From: Thermoactinospora rubra
Lineage (GTDB): Bacteria > Actinomycetota > Actinomycetes > Streptosporangiales > Streptosporangiaceae
Length of the DNA stretch: 64,000 nucleotides
Assembly (NCBI RefSeq): GCF_002093975.1
Contig: NZ_KZ084336.1
Location: 1-64,000 of the forward strand
Reading direction: 5' to 3'
Shown here: piece by piece, positions 16,294-26,186 of the stretch
Layout: every line of letters starts with the position of its first letter
Numbering within the stretch: position 1 is the first letter of the stretch
Notes under the pieces: model-generated
Told to the model about the DNA's origin: nothing
The model's database searches: none
Seen by the model: only the letters and a program-made list of their open reading frames with translations
Program-made: the position numbers and the translations under genes

Positions 16294-18939
16294 GTGGCCG
16301 ATATATCCGGCGGGGGCCTGCTGCCACCGGAGCTGACCTCGTTCGTCGGCCGGCGCCCGGAGCTCCACACCCTGTCCGGGGCGCTGGCCTCGACCCGGCT
16401 CGTCACGCTGACCGGCGCGGGCGGCTGCGGGAAGTCACGGCTGGCCCTGCGGCTGGCGCACGACCGCCGCGAGCTGTTCGCCGGAGACGTGTGGTGGGTC
16501 GACCTGGCGCTCGAGGGCGATCCCGCGTCTGTGCCGCGCCGCTTCGCCGACGCGCTGGGCCTGCTGGTGACCTCCGAGGCGGCCGGGTTCACCGCCACCT
16601 TGGCCGGGCAGCTGGCCGACCGGCGGCTGCTGGTGGTGCTCGACAACTGCGAACACCTCGCCGAGGCCGTGGTCGCCTTGGTGACCGATCTGCTGCCGCG
16701 CTGCCCGGGCATGACCGTGCTGGCCACCAGCCGGGAACGGCTGGGCATCCCCGGCGAGCTGGTCTGGCGGGTGCCGCCGCTCGACGACCACGACGCCGTG
16801 GCCCTCTTCCGCGACCGCGGCGGCCTCCTGCCCGGCACGCCGGAGACGGAGGCCGCGGTGCGGGCCGTCTGCGCCCGGCTCGACGGGATCCCGCTGGCCC
16901 TGGAGCTGGCCGCCGCCTGGACCGGGACGCTGTCGCCGCAGGAGATCCTCGCGGAGCTGGAGGACCGCTTCGCCGTCCTGGTCACGGCCGACCGCGCCGC
17001 GCCGCCGCGCCACCGGACCCTCGAGGCGTCGATGGACTGGAGCCACGCCCTGCTCGGGGAGGCCGACCGCGTCCTGTTCCGCCGCCTGGGCGTGTTCCAG
17101 CCAGGTTTCTCGCTCCCGGCCGCCGAGCGGGTCTGCGCCTTCGACGGGCTGGACCGCGCCGCCGTCCTGACCGGGCTGCGCGGGCTGATCGACAAGTCGC
17201 TGCTCGTGGCGGAGACCACGCGCGGCCTGGCCCGCTACCGCATGCTGGAGACCGTCCGCCACTACGCCCTGGCCAGGCTGGCGGAGGCGGGTGAGCTGGA
17301 GTCCGTCAGGGAACGGCACGCCGCCGCCTGCCTCGAGACGGCGCGGGAGAGCGCCCCGCTGCGCGACGGCGACGTGGACGCCTGGCGATCGCGGATGACG
17401 GCGGACTACCCCAACCTCCGCGCCGCCCTCGAATGGAGCCTGTCGCGGGACGACGCCGGCGTAGGCCGTGCGCTGGCCGCCGAGCTGGCCTGGCTGTGGC
17501 ACCTGGAGGGGCGCAGGGGCGAGGGGCCGGCGTTGCTGCGGCTCGCGGCCGAGCGGGGCGCGGGCGAGCGGGACGCCCTGCAGGCCCGCGTCCTGGCCGG
17601 CCTGGCCCTGGTGGCCGACACCACGCACCCCACGGAGGCCGGGTTCGAGGCGGCCCGGCAGGCGCGGGAGCTGGCGCTGGAGTGCGGCGATCGCGCCACG
17701 GCCGCCCTGGCGGCCAGCCTGTCCGCGATCGGCCTGTTCCACGACCCGCAGGCGGCCGAACGGCTGGCGGCCACCGCCCGGGCGGAGGCGGGCGGGGAGG
17801 GCTTCGTCGCCGACGCCGCCCAGGCGCTGCTCGGCATGATCCGCAACCAGCGCGACGAGCACGAGGAGGCCCTGCGCCTGCTGGAGTCCGCGCTGACAGG
17901 GCTGCTGCGGCGCCGCGATCGGGGCGTCGCGTCGGCCGCCCTCGGCTTCATGGCCCTCAGCAACGCGCACCTGGGACACCTCGGCCGCGCGCGGGATCTG
18001 GCCGAGCAGGCGGTCGACGTGGCCACGCCACTGGCCGACCACCATCGGGTCGGCATGGCCCGCAGCGTGCTGGCCCTCGTCCACGGGCTGCGCGGCGAAC
18101 CGGCGGCGGCGCACGAGGTGCTGGACCCGGTGGTGCGGCTGGTGGACGCGGCCCCCGCCGCGCCGTTCGTGCCTGGCCTGGCGCTGGCTGCCGGCCGGAT
18201 CCACCTGTGGAAAGGCGAGCCCCGGCCGGCGCTGCGCCGGCTGTACGGCGAGGCGGCCTGGCGCGGCGGGCCGGTGTCGCAGGAGCAACTGCCGCCCGAC
18301 GTCCGTCTCGCGGTCGTGGCCGCCCTGCGGGCGCTCGGAGAGGTGGAGGCCGCCGAGCGGACCTGCGTGTCGGTGCTGGACATGGCGCGGGCCGCCGGAA
18401 TGCCGCGCGTGACGGCCGACGCGCTCGAACAACTGGGACACCTGACCGCCGACCCCGTCCGTGCGGCGCAACTGCACCGCGAGGCGCTCGGGCTGCGCGC
18501 CGCCCACGGCCTGCGGCTGGGCATCGTCGACAGCCTGGACGCGCTGGCCGCCCTGGGCGACGGCGCGGCGGCGGCCCGGCTGGCGGGCGCGTGCGACAGG
18601 GCCAGGCAGGAGCTGGGCTACCCGCGGCGCGAGCCGCCGCCGGGACGCGACGACCTGGCGGAGGCGTTGGCCGAGGGACGGCGCATGACGCTGGAGGAGG
18701 CCGTGGCGTACGCGACCCGGGCCAGGACCACCAGGCGCCGCCCCGACAGCGGATGGGACAGCCTCACTCCGACCGAGCGCCAGGTCGTCGAGCTGGTGGC
18801 CGACGGGCTGACGAACCCGGAGATCGCCCGGCGGCTGTTCATGAGCCGCAGCACCGTCAAGACGCACCAGGCCCATGTCTACGCCAAGCTCGGCGTGGCC
18901 AACCGCACCGAGCTGGCGGGTCTGCGGCGGGGAGGGTGA
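16294..18939 (+). CDS. Large LuxR-family ATPase regulator (AAA/NB-ARC-TPR-HTH)
   Basis: The 881-residue (from GTG 16294) STAND-type regulator has three parts. The N-terminal ATPase begins LLPPELTSFVGR and carries Walker A LTGAGGCGKSRLAL and Walker B LLVVLDNCEHL. A long alpha-helical TPR-like middle (about 330-790) probably binds an inducer or partner. The C-terminal LuxR helix-turn-helix includes LTPTERQVVELVADGLTNPE and STVKTHQAHVYAKLGV. An upstream ATG at 16249 is in frame, but its only ribosome-binding sequence is poorly spaced, while GTG 16294 fits a leaderless promoter. Such proteins often activate secondary-metabolism genes nearby, but there is no direct evidence of its target. Its stop is 15 bases from the convergent nagZ-like stop. 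Confidence 0.88.
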   Translation: MADISGGGLLPPELTSFVGRRPELHTLSGALASTRLVTLTGAGGCGKSRLALRLAHDRRELFAGDVWWVDLALEGDPASVPRRFADALGLLVTSEAAGFTATLAGQLADRRLLVVLDNCEHLAEAVVALVTDLLPRCPGMTVLATSRERLGIPGELVWRVPPLDDHDAVALFRDRGGLLPGTPETEAAVRAVCARLDGIPLALELAAAWTGTLSPQEILAELEDRFAVLVTADRAAPPRHRTLEASMDWSHALLGEADRVLFRRLGVFQPGFSLPAAERVCAFDGLDRAAVLTGLRGLIDKSLLVAETTRGLARYRMLETVRHYALARLAEAGELESVRERHAAACLETARESAPLRDGDVDAWRSRMTADYPNLRAALEWSLSRDDAGVGRALAAELAWLWHLEGRRGEGPALLRLAAERGAGERDALQARVLAGLALVADTTHPTEAGFEAARQARELALECGDRATAALAASLSAIGLFHDPQAAERLAATARAEAGGEGFVADAAQALLGMIRNQRDEHEEALRLLESALTGLLRRRDRGVASAALGFMALSNAHLGHLGRARDLAEQAVDVATPLADHHRVGMARSVLALVHGLRGEPAAAHEVLDPVVRLVDAAPAAPFVPGLALAAGRIHLWKGEPRPALRRLYGEAAWRGGPVSQEQLPPDVRLAVVAALRALGEVEAAERTCVSVLDMARAAGMPRVTADALEQLGHLTADPVRAAQLHREALGLRAAHGLRLGIVDSLDALAALGDGAAAARLAGACDRARQELGYPRREPPPGRDDLAEALAEGRRMTLEEAVAYATRARTTRRRPDSGWDSLTPTERQVVELVADGLTNPEIARRLFMSRSTVKTHQAHVYAKLGVANRTELAGLRRGG

Positions 18940-18954
18940 TCTGGAGCCGGATCG

Positions 18955-20544
18955 TCAGGGATCGAGCAGAGCGGCGATGGCCTCGGCGGCGACCTGGGCG
19001 CACAGCGCGGTCCCGCCGAAGGTGGCGACGGTGACGGCGCCGGGGCAGTCGAGGCCGGGGACGCCCATCTCGACGACGACGGCGTCGGGGCGGCGGGCCA
19101 GGATGCGGTCGACCGCCTGGGCCGCCCACGCATGGCGGTAGGCGGTCCTGATCGCCACGACCACGGGCCGGTCCGGTGCGGGGTCAACGGGGTCGGGGCC
19201 GGTGAGGCGGGTGACCGTGGTGCCGGGCATGAGGCGGGCCAGCGGGGCGGCCAGGCCCCAGGGGGTGTTCGGGTCGACCGCGAGGTTGGTGGGGGTGTCC
19301 AGCTCGATCACGTGCGGCGGTCCCGACACGGCTGGGGACCGCCGCACCGTCACGCGCAACGCCCGCCTCGCCGCCGCCACGGCCGCCTGACCCGGGCTCA
19401 TCCCGGCCGCGCTCGTCCCGGTGGTGCTCGCCTGAACCGGACTCGCCCCGGCTGCGTTTGCCCCGGTGATGCTCGTCGCGACGGTGCTCGGCTCAGCCGC
19501 GTTCGCCCTGGCTGAGTCCGCCTTGGCCGCGGCGCTCCAGTCGGTCAGCCGCCGCACCCGGGCGGCGGCCTCCGCGAGGCGTTCCTCCGGCAGCGTGCCG
19601 TCCATGACCGCCGCCATGATGGTGTTGCGCAGCAGCCCCACCACGCCGGGGGAGCGGCTCTCGCCGCCCACGCAGACGGCGTCCGCGCCCGCGGCCAGCG
19701 CCAGCACGGCGGTACGGCCCAGCCCGTGCCTGCGAGAGACCGCCGGCATCTCGATGCCGTCCGTCACGATGAGGCCGTCGAACCCCAGGTCGCCGCGCAG
19801 CAGCTCCACGACGGCGCGGCTCGTCGTCGCCGGTGAGCCGGCGTCGTACGCCGGCACGAGCAGATGCCCCGTCATCACCGCCCGCACCCCGGCCTCGACG
19901 GCGGCGCGGAACGGCGGCAGGGCGGTCGCCGCCAGGTCGTCGGCCGGCCACGTGACGACGGGCAGCTCGTCGTGGGAGTCGACGGCCGTGGCCCCGTGGC
20001 CGGGGAAGTGCTTGGCGCACGCCGCGACGCCGGTGGACTGCAGCCCGCGCACCCACGCCGCGGCATGGCGCGCGACCAGCTCAGGATCGGAGCCGAACGC
20101 CCGGGTGCCGATGACGGGGTTGTCCAGGTCGGAGTCGACGTCCACCGCCGGCGCGTAGGTGAGCGTGAACCCCAGCTCCGCCAGGTCGCCGCCGACGCCG
20201 CGGGCCACGGCCTCGGTGAGCGCCGGATCGTCGGCCGCGCCAAGCGCGAGGTTGCCCGGCCGGGTGCTGCCGCCGTACGCCTCCAGCCGGGTGACGTCGC
20301 CGGCCTCCTCGTCGACGGCGATCACGGCGTGCGGGTTCTCCGCCCTGATCTGCCGGATCAGCGCCGCGGCCTGACCGCTGTCAAGCAGGTTCCCGGCGTA
20401 CAGCGTGACCCCGCCCAGGCCCTCGGCCAGGCGCCGCCGTACCCAGTCGGGCAGGGTGGCGCCCACGAACCCGGGCTGGAGGACGGCGTCGGCAAGCCCG
20501 GCCAGCACGGGGCTGCCGCCACGCGGAGTGATCTTCGTCCCCAT
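18955..20544 (-). CDS. Glycoside hydrolase family 3 beta-N-acetylhexosaminidase-like protein 1 (NagZ-like)
   Basis: The 529-residue protein carries the NagZ branch signature of GH3: KHFPGHG (178-184) followed by D189-S-H191, the His being the unusual acid/base of this branch. The predicted nucleophile Asp262 lies in IVTDGIEM. Such enzymes cleave terminal beta-linked GlcNAc from muropeptides or chito-oligosaccharides. A low-complexity Ala/Ser/Thr linker (about 345-390, TTGTSAAG-like units) joins the catalytic barrel to a C-terminal alpha/beta domain (about 405-529). No signal peptide is visible, so it probably acts in the cytoplasm. It is divergent from the NRPS operon, and the 142-base gap contains the ROK-type palindrome, so both directions may be co-repressed. 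It resembles the second NagZ-like protein at 29098-30561. Confidence 0.9.
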   Translation of the reverse strand: MGTKITPRGGSPVLAGLADAVLQPGFVGATLPDWVRRRLAEGLGGVTLYAGNLLDSGQAAALIRQIRAENPHAVIAVDEEAGDVTRLEAYGGSTRPGNLALGAADDPALTEAVARGVGGDLAELGFTLTYAPAVDVDSDLDNPVIGTRAFGSDPELVARHAAAWVRGLQSTGVAACAKHFPGHGATAVDSHDELPVVTWPADDLAATALPPFRAAVEAGVRAVMTGHLLVPAYDAGSPATTSRAVVELLRGDLGFDGLIVTDGIEMPAVSRRHGLGRTAVLALAAGADAVCVGGESRSPGVVGLLRNTIMAAVMDGTLPEERLAEAAARVRRLTDWSAAAKADSARANAAEPSTVATSITGANAAGASPVQASTTGTSAAGMSPGQAAVAAARRALRVTVRRSPAVSGPPHVIELDTPTNLAVDPNTPWGLAAPLARLMPGTTVTRLTGPDPVDPAPDRPVVVAIRTAYRHAWAAQAVDRILARRPDAVVVEMGVPGLDCPGAVTVATFGGTALCAQVAAEAIAALLDP

Positions 20545-20616
20545 CGTCTGGCTCCCTCGCCGAAGGCGCTTGTCTGGCGTCCTCCGATATGTATAGCATC
20601 GGCTCCAGAAAATAAA

Positions 20617-20631
20617 TAGGAAACTTTCCTA
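20617..20631. promoter_or_regulatory. Candidate ROK operator A (nagZ1/NRPS divergent region)
   Basis: TAGGAAACTTTCCTA is a perfect 15-bp palindrome around a central C, in an unusually A/T-rich island. The same core occurs at 33939-33951, next to a ROK gene, and at 38742-38756. ROK repressors such as NagC-type proteins bind A/T-rich palindromes of this size. It stands 56 bases before the NRPS ATG and 73 bases before the nagZ-like start. Confidence 0.65.
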
Positions 20632-20686
20632 AGAGATACTTGTCGGGACGCCCAGTCAGATCCACAGGATCGAGGGGACGGTCTGG

Positions 20687-23600
20687 ATGCCGACCACGCG
20701 AAGCCGCACCACGGTCCTGTCGCCCGGGCAGGAGCGCCTCTGGTTCTTGGACCGGCTGTCCGCCGGTGACGCCTCCTACAACATCGCGGTCGCCGAGCGG
20801 TTCGCCGGCCGCCTCGACGCGGGCGCCCTGGAGCGCGCCTTCGCCGAGATCGTCGCGCGCCACGAGGCCCTGCGCACGGTCTTCCCCGACCGGGACGGCG
20901 TGCCCGTCGCCGAGGTACGGCCCGCCGCCTTCTCCCTGGAGCGCGTCGACGCCACCCCCGAGCGCCTGCCCGCGCTGCTCGCCGAGCGCGCCAACCGGCC
21001 CTTCAACCTGGCCGCCGGCCCGCTCGTCCGGGTGAGTCTGGTACGGCTCGGCGACCTGGACCACGTGCTGCTCGTCGTGCTCCACCACATCGTCGCCGAC
21101 GCCTGGTCCCTCGAGCGGATCCTGTATCCCGAGCTCGGCCGCCTCTACGCCGCCTTCGCGAGCGGAAGGCCCGCGCCACCGGCCCCGCCCGCCCCGCCGT
21201 ACGGCGACTACGCCAGGCGGCAGCGCGAGCGGGACCACGGCGAGGACCTGGCGTTCTGGCGGGCGGAGCTGGAGGCGGTGCCCACGCTGGAGCTGCCGGC
21301 CGACCGGACCCGCCCGGCGGTGCGGAGCGGGCGGGGCGGCCTGGTCGTGCGCCGCCTGCCGCGCGAGCTGTGGACGGGCGTGGCGGAGCTGGCCAGGGCC
21401 GAGCGCTGCACCCCGTACATGGTCCTCCTCGCCGCCTGCCAGGCGCTGCTGGCCCGCCACAGCGGGCAGGACGACTTCTGCGTGGGCACCCCGATCGCCG
21501 GGCGCGACCAGGTCGAGGACGAAGGGGTCTTCGGCCTGTTCGTCAACACGCTCGCGATCCGCGCCGACGTCGGCGGCGACCCGGCGGTCCGCGAGCTGCT
21601 CAAGCGCGTACGGCGCCGCGTGCTGCGGGCCTTCGCCCACGCCGCCGTGCCGTTCGAGCAGGTGGTCGCCGAGCTGAGGATCGCCAGGGACCCGTCCACG
21701 CCGCCGCTGTGCCAGGTGCTGCTGAACCTGGACAACCCTGCAGAGGGCCGGCAGGACGACGGCTACTCGCTGAGCCTGGCCGGGCTGGAGCGGGAACCGG
21801 TGCCGTCGGGCCTCGCGCCCGCGAAGGCCGACCTCGCGCTCGACGTGGTGGTCCACCCCGACGCCCTGACCGTCATGGCCACCTACAGCGCCGAGCTGTT
21901 CGACCGCGACACCGTCGAGCGGATGGCCGGCCACTTCCACCGGCTGCTGGCGGACATGGCCGAGCGGCCCGGCGCCCGGGTGTCGGAGCTGCGCATGCTC
22001 CCGCCGGAGGAACAGGCGGTCCTCGTGGCCACCTCGCCGATCCCGCCCCCGCCCGGGCGGCTGGAGGAGCTGATCGCCCGGCAGGCCGCCCGCACCCCGG
22101 ACGCGCCGGCCGTCGTCACCCCGGACGGCACGCTCAGCTACGCCGAGCTGGACCGGCGGGCCGAGGCCGTCGCCGGCGGCCTGGCCGCCCGCGGCGTGGG
22201 CCGGGGCAGCCGCGTGGCGCTGTGCTTACGCGCGAGTCCCGACGCCGTCGTGGCCCTGCTCGCGGTCCTGCGCCGCGGCGCCGCCTACGTGCCGCTCGAC
22301 CCGGCCCAGCCGCGCGACCGGCTGGCGTCGCTGCTCGGCGACTGCGGCGCCGTGCTGGCCGTGGTCCCCGAGGACCACGACGGCCTTCCGGTGCCCGCCG
22401 TGACCGTGGCGGCGCTGGCCGAGGGCGCCTCGCCGGCCGCAGCGCCCGAGGAAGCACACGTCGACGACCCCGCCTACGTCATCTACACCTCCGGCTCCAC
22501 CGGGACCCCCAAGGGCGTCGTCGTGGCCCACCGCACCGTCGCCCGGCTGGCCGCCGCCTTCCGCGACCTGCACGGCTTCGGCCCCGGCCAGCGCGTGCTC
22601 ATGGTCCCGCCGCTCAGCTTCGACGCCTCGGCCGGGGACATCTTCCCCGCGCTCATCAGCGGAGCCGCCCTCGTCCTGCACCCCGAGCCCGCCTCGCTCA
22701 CCGGCCCGGACCTCCTGGCCCTGTGCGCCGACCTGTCGATCACCATGGTCGACACGGCGAGTGCCCTGTGGCAGCAGTGGGTGGCGGAGCTGACGCCGCT
22801 CGGGCGGGTGGATCCGGGGCCGCTGGCCACCATGATGGTCGGCGGCGAGAGCGTCCCCCTGGAGCGGCTGCGCGCCTGGGCCGAGCTGACCGGCGGCACG
22901 GTCGCCTTCTACAACCACTACGGTCCCACCGAGGCCACCGTCTGCGCCACGGCCTACCGCACCGTCGACGGCCGCGAGCTCGCCGATCGCACCCACCTGC
23001 CCATCGGCACCCCGCTCCCGCACGTGCGCGCCTACGTCCTCAACAACGGAACACTGGCCCCCATCGGCGCCCCGGGCGAGCTGCACCTCGGCGGCGGCTG
23101 CCTGGCGCTCGGCTACCTCGACCGGCCGGAGGAGACGGCGGCGCGCTTCCTGCCCGACCCCTTCGTCCGGGGGGCGCGGATGTACGCGACCGGCGACCTG
23201 GTACGGCGGCGCGCCGACGGTGTGCTGGAGTTCCTCGGCCGCACCGACCGGCAGCTGAAGGTCAACGGCAACCGTGTCGAGCCGGGCGAGATCGAGAGCG
23301 CCTGCCTGGCCCATCCCGCCATCCGGGAGGCCGTCGTCACCGCGCACGCCGGCCGGCTGGTGGCCTACCTCGTGGGCGACCCGATCAGCGCGGCCGGCCT
23401 GCGCGGCTTCCTCGGCGACCGGCTGCCGCCGTACATGCTCCCGGCGGTGGTGGTCATGCTCGACGCCCTGCCGCTGACCCCGCACGGGAAGGTCGACCAT
23501 CGCGCGCTGCCCGCCCCCGAGGTGGCCGCCGCGCCGTACGAGAGCCCGGTCACGCCCCTGGAGACGGCCGTCGCCGCGGTCTGGGAGGAGATGCTCGGCG

Positions 23601-24883
23601 TCCGCGCCGGGCGGCGCGACAACTTCTTCGACCTCGGCGGCCACTCCCTGCTCACCCCGCGCATGGTGGCCAGGCTCGCCCAGGAGACCGGCGTCGAGGT
23701 GCCGCTGCCGACGCTGTTCGCCAGCGCCGACCTGGCCGAGCTGGCCGCCGCCATGGCCGGCGCGAGGCCCGCGGCCGGCGTGGACCTGCGCGCCGAGGCG
23801 AGGCTGCCCGCGGACTTCCGCGTCGCCCGCGAGCCACGCGACGGCCCGCCGCGCAGGGTGCTGCTGACCGGCGCGACCGGGTTCCTGGGCGCGCACCTGC
23901 TCGCCGAGCTGCTCACCACCACCCAGGCCACCGTGCACTGCCTCGTCAGGGGCCCGGCCGAGCGGATCGGGCAGGTCCTGCGGGCCTACGGCCTGTGGCG
24001 GGACGCCTTCGCCGCCCGCGTCGTGGCCGAGCCCGGCGACCTGGCCCGGCCCGGCCTTCCCGACGTGGACGCGGACCTCATCGTGCACTGCGGCGGCGCC
24101 GTCGACTTCGCCCGGCCGTACTCGCGCCTGAAGGCCGCCAACGTCGACGGCACGCTGCGGCTGCTGCGGCTGGCGGCCAGGACCGGCACGCCCGTGCATC
24201 ACGTCTCCACCCTCGGGGTCCACCTGACGCCGGGTGAGCGGACGGTGCGGGAGGGCGACCCCTTACCCGACCCCGGACGGCTCCACCTGGGATACGACCA
24301 GAGCAAGTGGGTGGCCGACCGGCTCGCGGCCGCGGCGAGGGCGGCCGGGCTGCCGGTCGCCATCCACCGCCCCGCGCGCATCACCGGCGACAGCCGCGAG
24401 GGCAGATCGCCGGCGGGCGACTTCCTCCACCGCTTCCTGGCCACCTGCGCGAGGCTCGGCTCGGTCCCCGACGGCGAGCGGCTCGACATGGCCCCCGTCG
24501 ACCACGTCGCCGCGGCCATCGTGCACCTGGCCGCAAGCCGCGCCGAGGGCGACTTCCACTACTACAACCCGCGCACCGCGAGCACGGCCGACCTGGTCCG
24601 CGCCATGACCGCCCACGGCGTCCCGGTACGGCCCGCCCCCGGCGCCGAGTGGCGCGCCGAGGTGCGGGCCAGGCTCGCCCGCGGCGAGGAGCTGCCGATC
24701 GCGCCCTTCCCCGCCTTCTACGCCGGGCACCACGGCGAGCGGGGCCCGCGCTTCGACTGCTCCGCCACCGAGGAACGCCTGGCGCAGGCGGGATTGATCT
24801 GCCCTCCCGCCCCCGCCCTCCTCGGCCTCTACCTCGGCCGCCTCCTCGATGTGGGCGCCCTGCCGGGAGGCTGCCGTGCCTAG
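20687..24883 (+). CDS. Single-module NRPS with terminal thioester reductase (C-A-T-R)
   Basis: The 1398-residue megasynthase has four domains. The condensation domain (about 1-430) has H133-H134-xxx-D138 followed by Ala instead of the usual Gly. The adenylation domain (about 445-960) has YTSGSTGTPKG from residue 600. The carrier domain has its phosphopantetheine site in LGGHS, Ser987. The SDR-type thioester reductase (about 1055-1398) has GATGFLG (1062-1068) and Y1203-xxx-K1207. The reductase should release the chain as an aldehyde or alcohol with NADPH. An eye alignment to GrsA gives a specificity code near D-A-G-D-M-G-H-V-C-K, which I do not recognise. The starting C domain needs an upstream carrier-bound donor, perhaps the free ACP or C-PCP protein encoded at 38-41 kb. 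It heads the five-gene operon and is preceded by ROK operator A. Confidence 0.95.
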   Translation: MPTTRSRTTVLSPGQERLWFLDRLSAGDASYNIAVAERFAGRLDAGALERAFAEIVARHEALRTVFPDRDGVPVAEVRPAAFSLERVDATPERLPALLAERANRPFNLAAGPLVRVSLVRLGDLDHVLLVVLHHIVADAWSLERILYPELGRLYAAFASGRPAPPAPPAPPYGDYARRQRERDHGEDLAFWRAELEAVPTLELPADRTRPAVRSGRGGLVVRRLPRELWTGVAELARAERCTPYMVLLAACQALLARHSGQDDFCVGTPIAGRDQVEDEGVFGLFVNTLAIRADVGGDPAVRELLKRVRRRVLRAFAHAAVPFEQVVAELRIARDPSTPPLCQVLLNLDNPAEGRQDDGYSLSLAGLEREPVPSGLAPAKADLALDVVVHPDALTVMATYSAELFDRDTVERMAGHFHRLLADMAERPGARVSELRMLPPEEQAVLVATSPIPPPPGRLEELIARQAARTPDAPAVVTPDGTLSYAELDRRAEAVAGGLAARGVGRGSRVALCLRASPDAVVALLAVLRRGAAYVPLDPAQPRDRLASLLGDCGAVLAVVPEDHDGLPVPAVTVAALAEGASPAAAPEEAHVDDPAYVIYTSGSTGTPKGVVVAHRTVARLAAAFRDLHGFGPGQRVLMVPPLSFDASAGDIFPALISGAALVLHPEPASLTGPDLLALCADLSITMVDTASALWQQWVAELTPLGRVDPGPLATMMVGGESVPLERLRAWAELTGGTVAFYNHYGPTEATVCATAYRTVDGRELADRTHLPIGTPLPHVRAYVLNNGTLAPIGAPGELHLGGGCLALGYLDRPEETAARFLPDPFVRGARMYATGDLVRRRADGVLEFLGRTDRQLKVNGNRVEPGEIESACLAHPAIREAVVTAHAGRLVAYLVGDPISAAGLRGFLGDRLPPYMLPAVVVMLDALPLTPHGKVDHRALPAPEVAAAPYESPVTPLETAVAAVWEEMLGVRAGRRDNFFDLGGHSLLTPRMVARLAQETGVEVPLPTLFASADLAELAAAMAGARPAAGVDLRAEARLPADFRVAREPRDGPPRRVLLTGATGFLGAHLLAELLTTTQATVHCLVRGPAERIGQVLRAYGLWRDAFAARVVAEPGDLARPGLPDVDADLIVHCGGAVDFARPYSRLKAANVDGTLRLLRLAARTGTPVHHVSTLGVHLTPGERTVREGDPLPDPGRLHLGYDQSKWVADRLAAAARAAGLPVAIHRPARITGDSREGRSPAGDFLHRFLATCARLGSVPDGERLDMAPVDHVAAAIVHLAASRAEGDFHYYNPRTASTADLVRAMTAHGVPVRPAPGAEWRAEVRARLARGEELPIAPFPAFYAGHHGERGPRFDCSATEERLAQAGLICPPAPALLGLYLGRLLDVGALPGGCRA

Positions 24884-26186
24884 GACGTTCCTGGCCATCT
24901 GGTCCGCCCAGCTGCTGTCGATCGTCGGCTCCAGCCTCACCGGCTTCGTCCTGGGCGTGTGGGTCTTCCAGCGCACCGGGTCCGCCACGCAGTTCGTCAC
25001 GATCATGCTCTGCGCGATCCTCCCCGAGGTGGTGCTCGCGCCGCTGGCCGGATCGCTGGCCGACCGGTGGGACAAGCGCAGGCTGATGCTCGCCGCCGAC
25101 CTCGGCGCCGCGCTCGCCACCGGCGCGCTGGCCCTGCTGCTGGCGCTCGGCGAGCTGGAGGTCTGGCACATCTACCTGGTGACCGCGGCGGGCGCGGCCT
25201 TCGGCACCGTGCAGATGGCCGCCTACCACTCCCTGATGCCGCTGCTCGTCCCGGCCGAGCGGCTGGGCAGGGCCAACGGCTTCATGCAGGTGGCCGACGC
25301 GGCGCGCATCGCCGCGCCGCTGCTGGCCGGCACCCTGCTGACCGCGGTCGGCGTGCTCGGCGTCATCGTGGCCGACCTGGCCGCCTTCCTGCTCTCGCGG
25401 CTGGTCCTGGCCCTGGTCCCGCTGCCCCGGGAGGCCACCAGGCCGGGTGGCGGCGCGCCCGCCGCGCCGCTGCTGGGCGACCTGGCGTCCGGCCTGCGCA
25501 GCCTGAAGGCGCGCAGCGGGCTGGCCTGGCTGGTCGCGCTGCTGGCCGCCTACAACCTGTTCTTCGGCATGGCCGGCGTGCTGGTCCAGCCGCTGATCCT
25601 CACCTTCGCCCCGCCCGCCGTGCTCGGCGCGCTCATGTTCGCCGGGGGAGCCGGGCTGCTGGCCGGCGGGCTCGTGCTGAGCGCCTGGGGCGGGCCCAGG
25701 CGCCGGGTGCGCGGCCTGCTGGCCTTCGTCGCGGTGGGCGGGGTGCTGCTGGCCGCCCACAGCCTGGCCCCCTCGCCCTGGCTCATCGCCGTCGTGGCCC
25801 CGGCCTTCCTGTTCACCCTGCCGTTCGTGCAGGGCACCGGGATGACGATCCTGCAGCTCAAGACCGCCCCCGCGGAGCTGGGCCGGGTGCTGGGCGCCGT
25901 GCGCATGCTCACGCAGGCCGCGACCGTCGCGACCTACCTGGCGGCGGGCCCGCTGGCCGACAGGGTCTTCGAGCCGCTGCTGGCCCCCGGCGGCGCCCTC
26001 GCCGGCACCGCGGGCCGGATCGTCGGCACCGGCGACGGGCGGGGCATCGCCTTCGTCTTCCTGCTCACCGGCGCGGCGCTCGTCCTGCTGGCGCCGCTGG
26101 CCGCCCTTCACCCGCGGCTGCGCCGCGTCGAGACCGACCTACCGGACGCGGAGGAGCTTCCCGATGCCGCTCTATCTCGATCCTGA
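24876..26186 (+). CDS. MFS transporter, probable exporter
   Basis: The 436-residue polytopic membrane protein resembles the MFS branch of self-resistance and product exporters found in NRPS clusters (EntS/enterobactin-exporter-like). It has about twelve hydrophobic segments, an MFS-type loop LADRWDKRRLMLAADLGAA after helix 2, and a loop around GPRRRVRG in the second half. The GTG at 24876 was chosen: GGGAGG sits five bases upstream and the first residues are then PRTFLAIWSAQLLS, the usual start of this family. It overlaps the NRPS end by eight bases, which implies co-translation. It probably exports the product of the operon or a precursor; the substrate is inferred from context only. Confidence 0.88.
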   Translation: MPRTFLAIWSAQLLSIVGSSLTGFVLGVWVFQRTGSATQFVTIMLCAILPEVVLAPLAGSLADRWDKRRLMLAADLGAALATGALALLLALGELEVWHIYLVTAAGAAFGTVQMAAYHSLMPLLVPAERLGRANGFMQVADAARIAAPLLAGTLLTAVGVLGVIVADLAAFLLSRLVLALVPLPREATRPGGGAPAAPLLGDLASGLRSLKARSGLAWLVALLAAYNLFFGMAGVLVQPLILTFAPPAVLGALMFAGGAGLLAGGLVLSAWGGPRRRVRGLLAFVAVGGVLLAAHSLAPSPWLIAVVAPAFLFTLPFVQGTGMTILQLKTAPAELGRVLGAVRMLTQAATVATYLAAGPLADRVFEPLLAPGGALAGTAGRIVGTGDGRGIAFVFLLTGAALVLLAPLAALHPRLRRVETDLPDAEELPDAALSRS

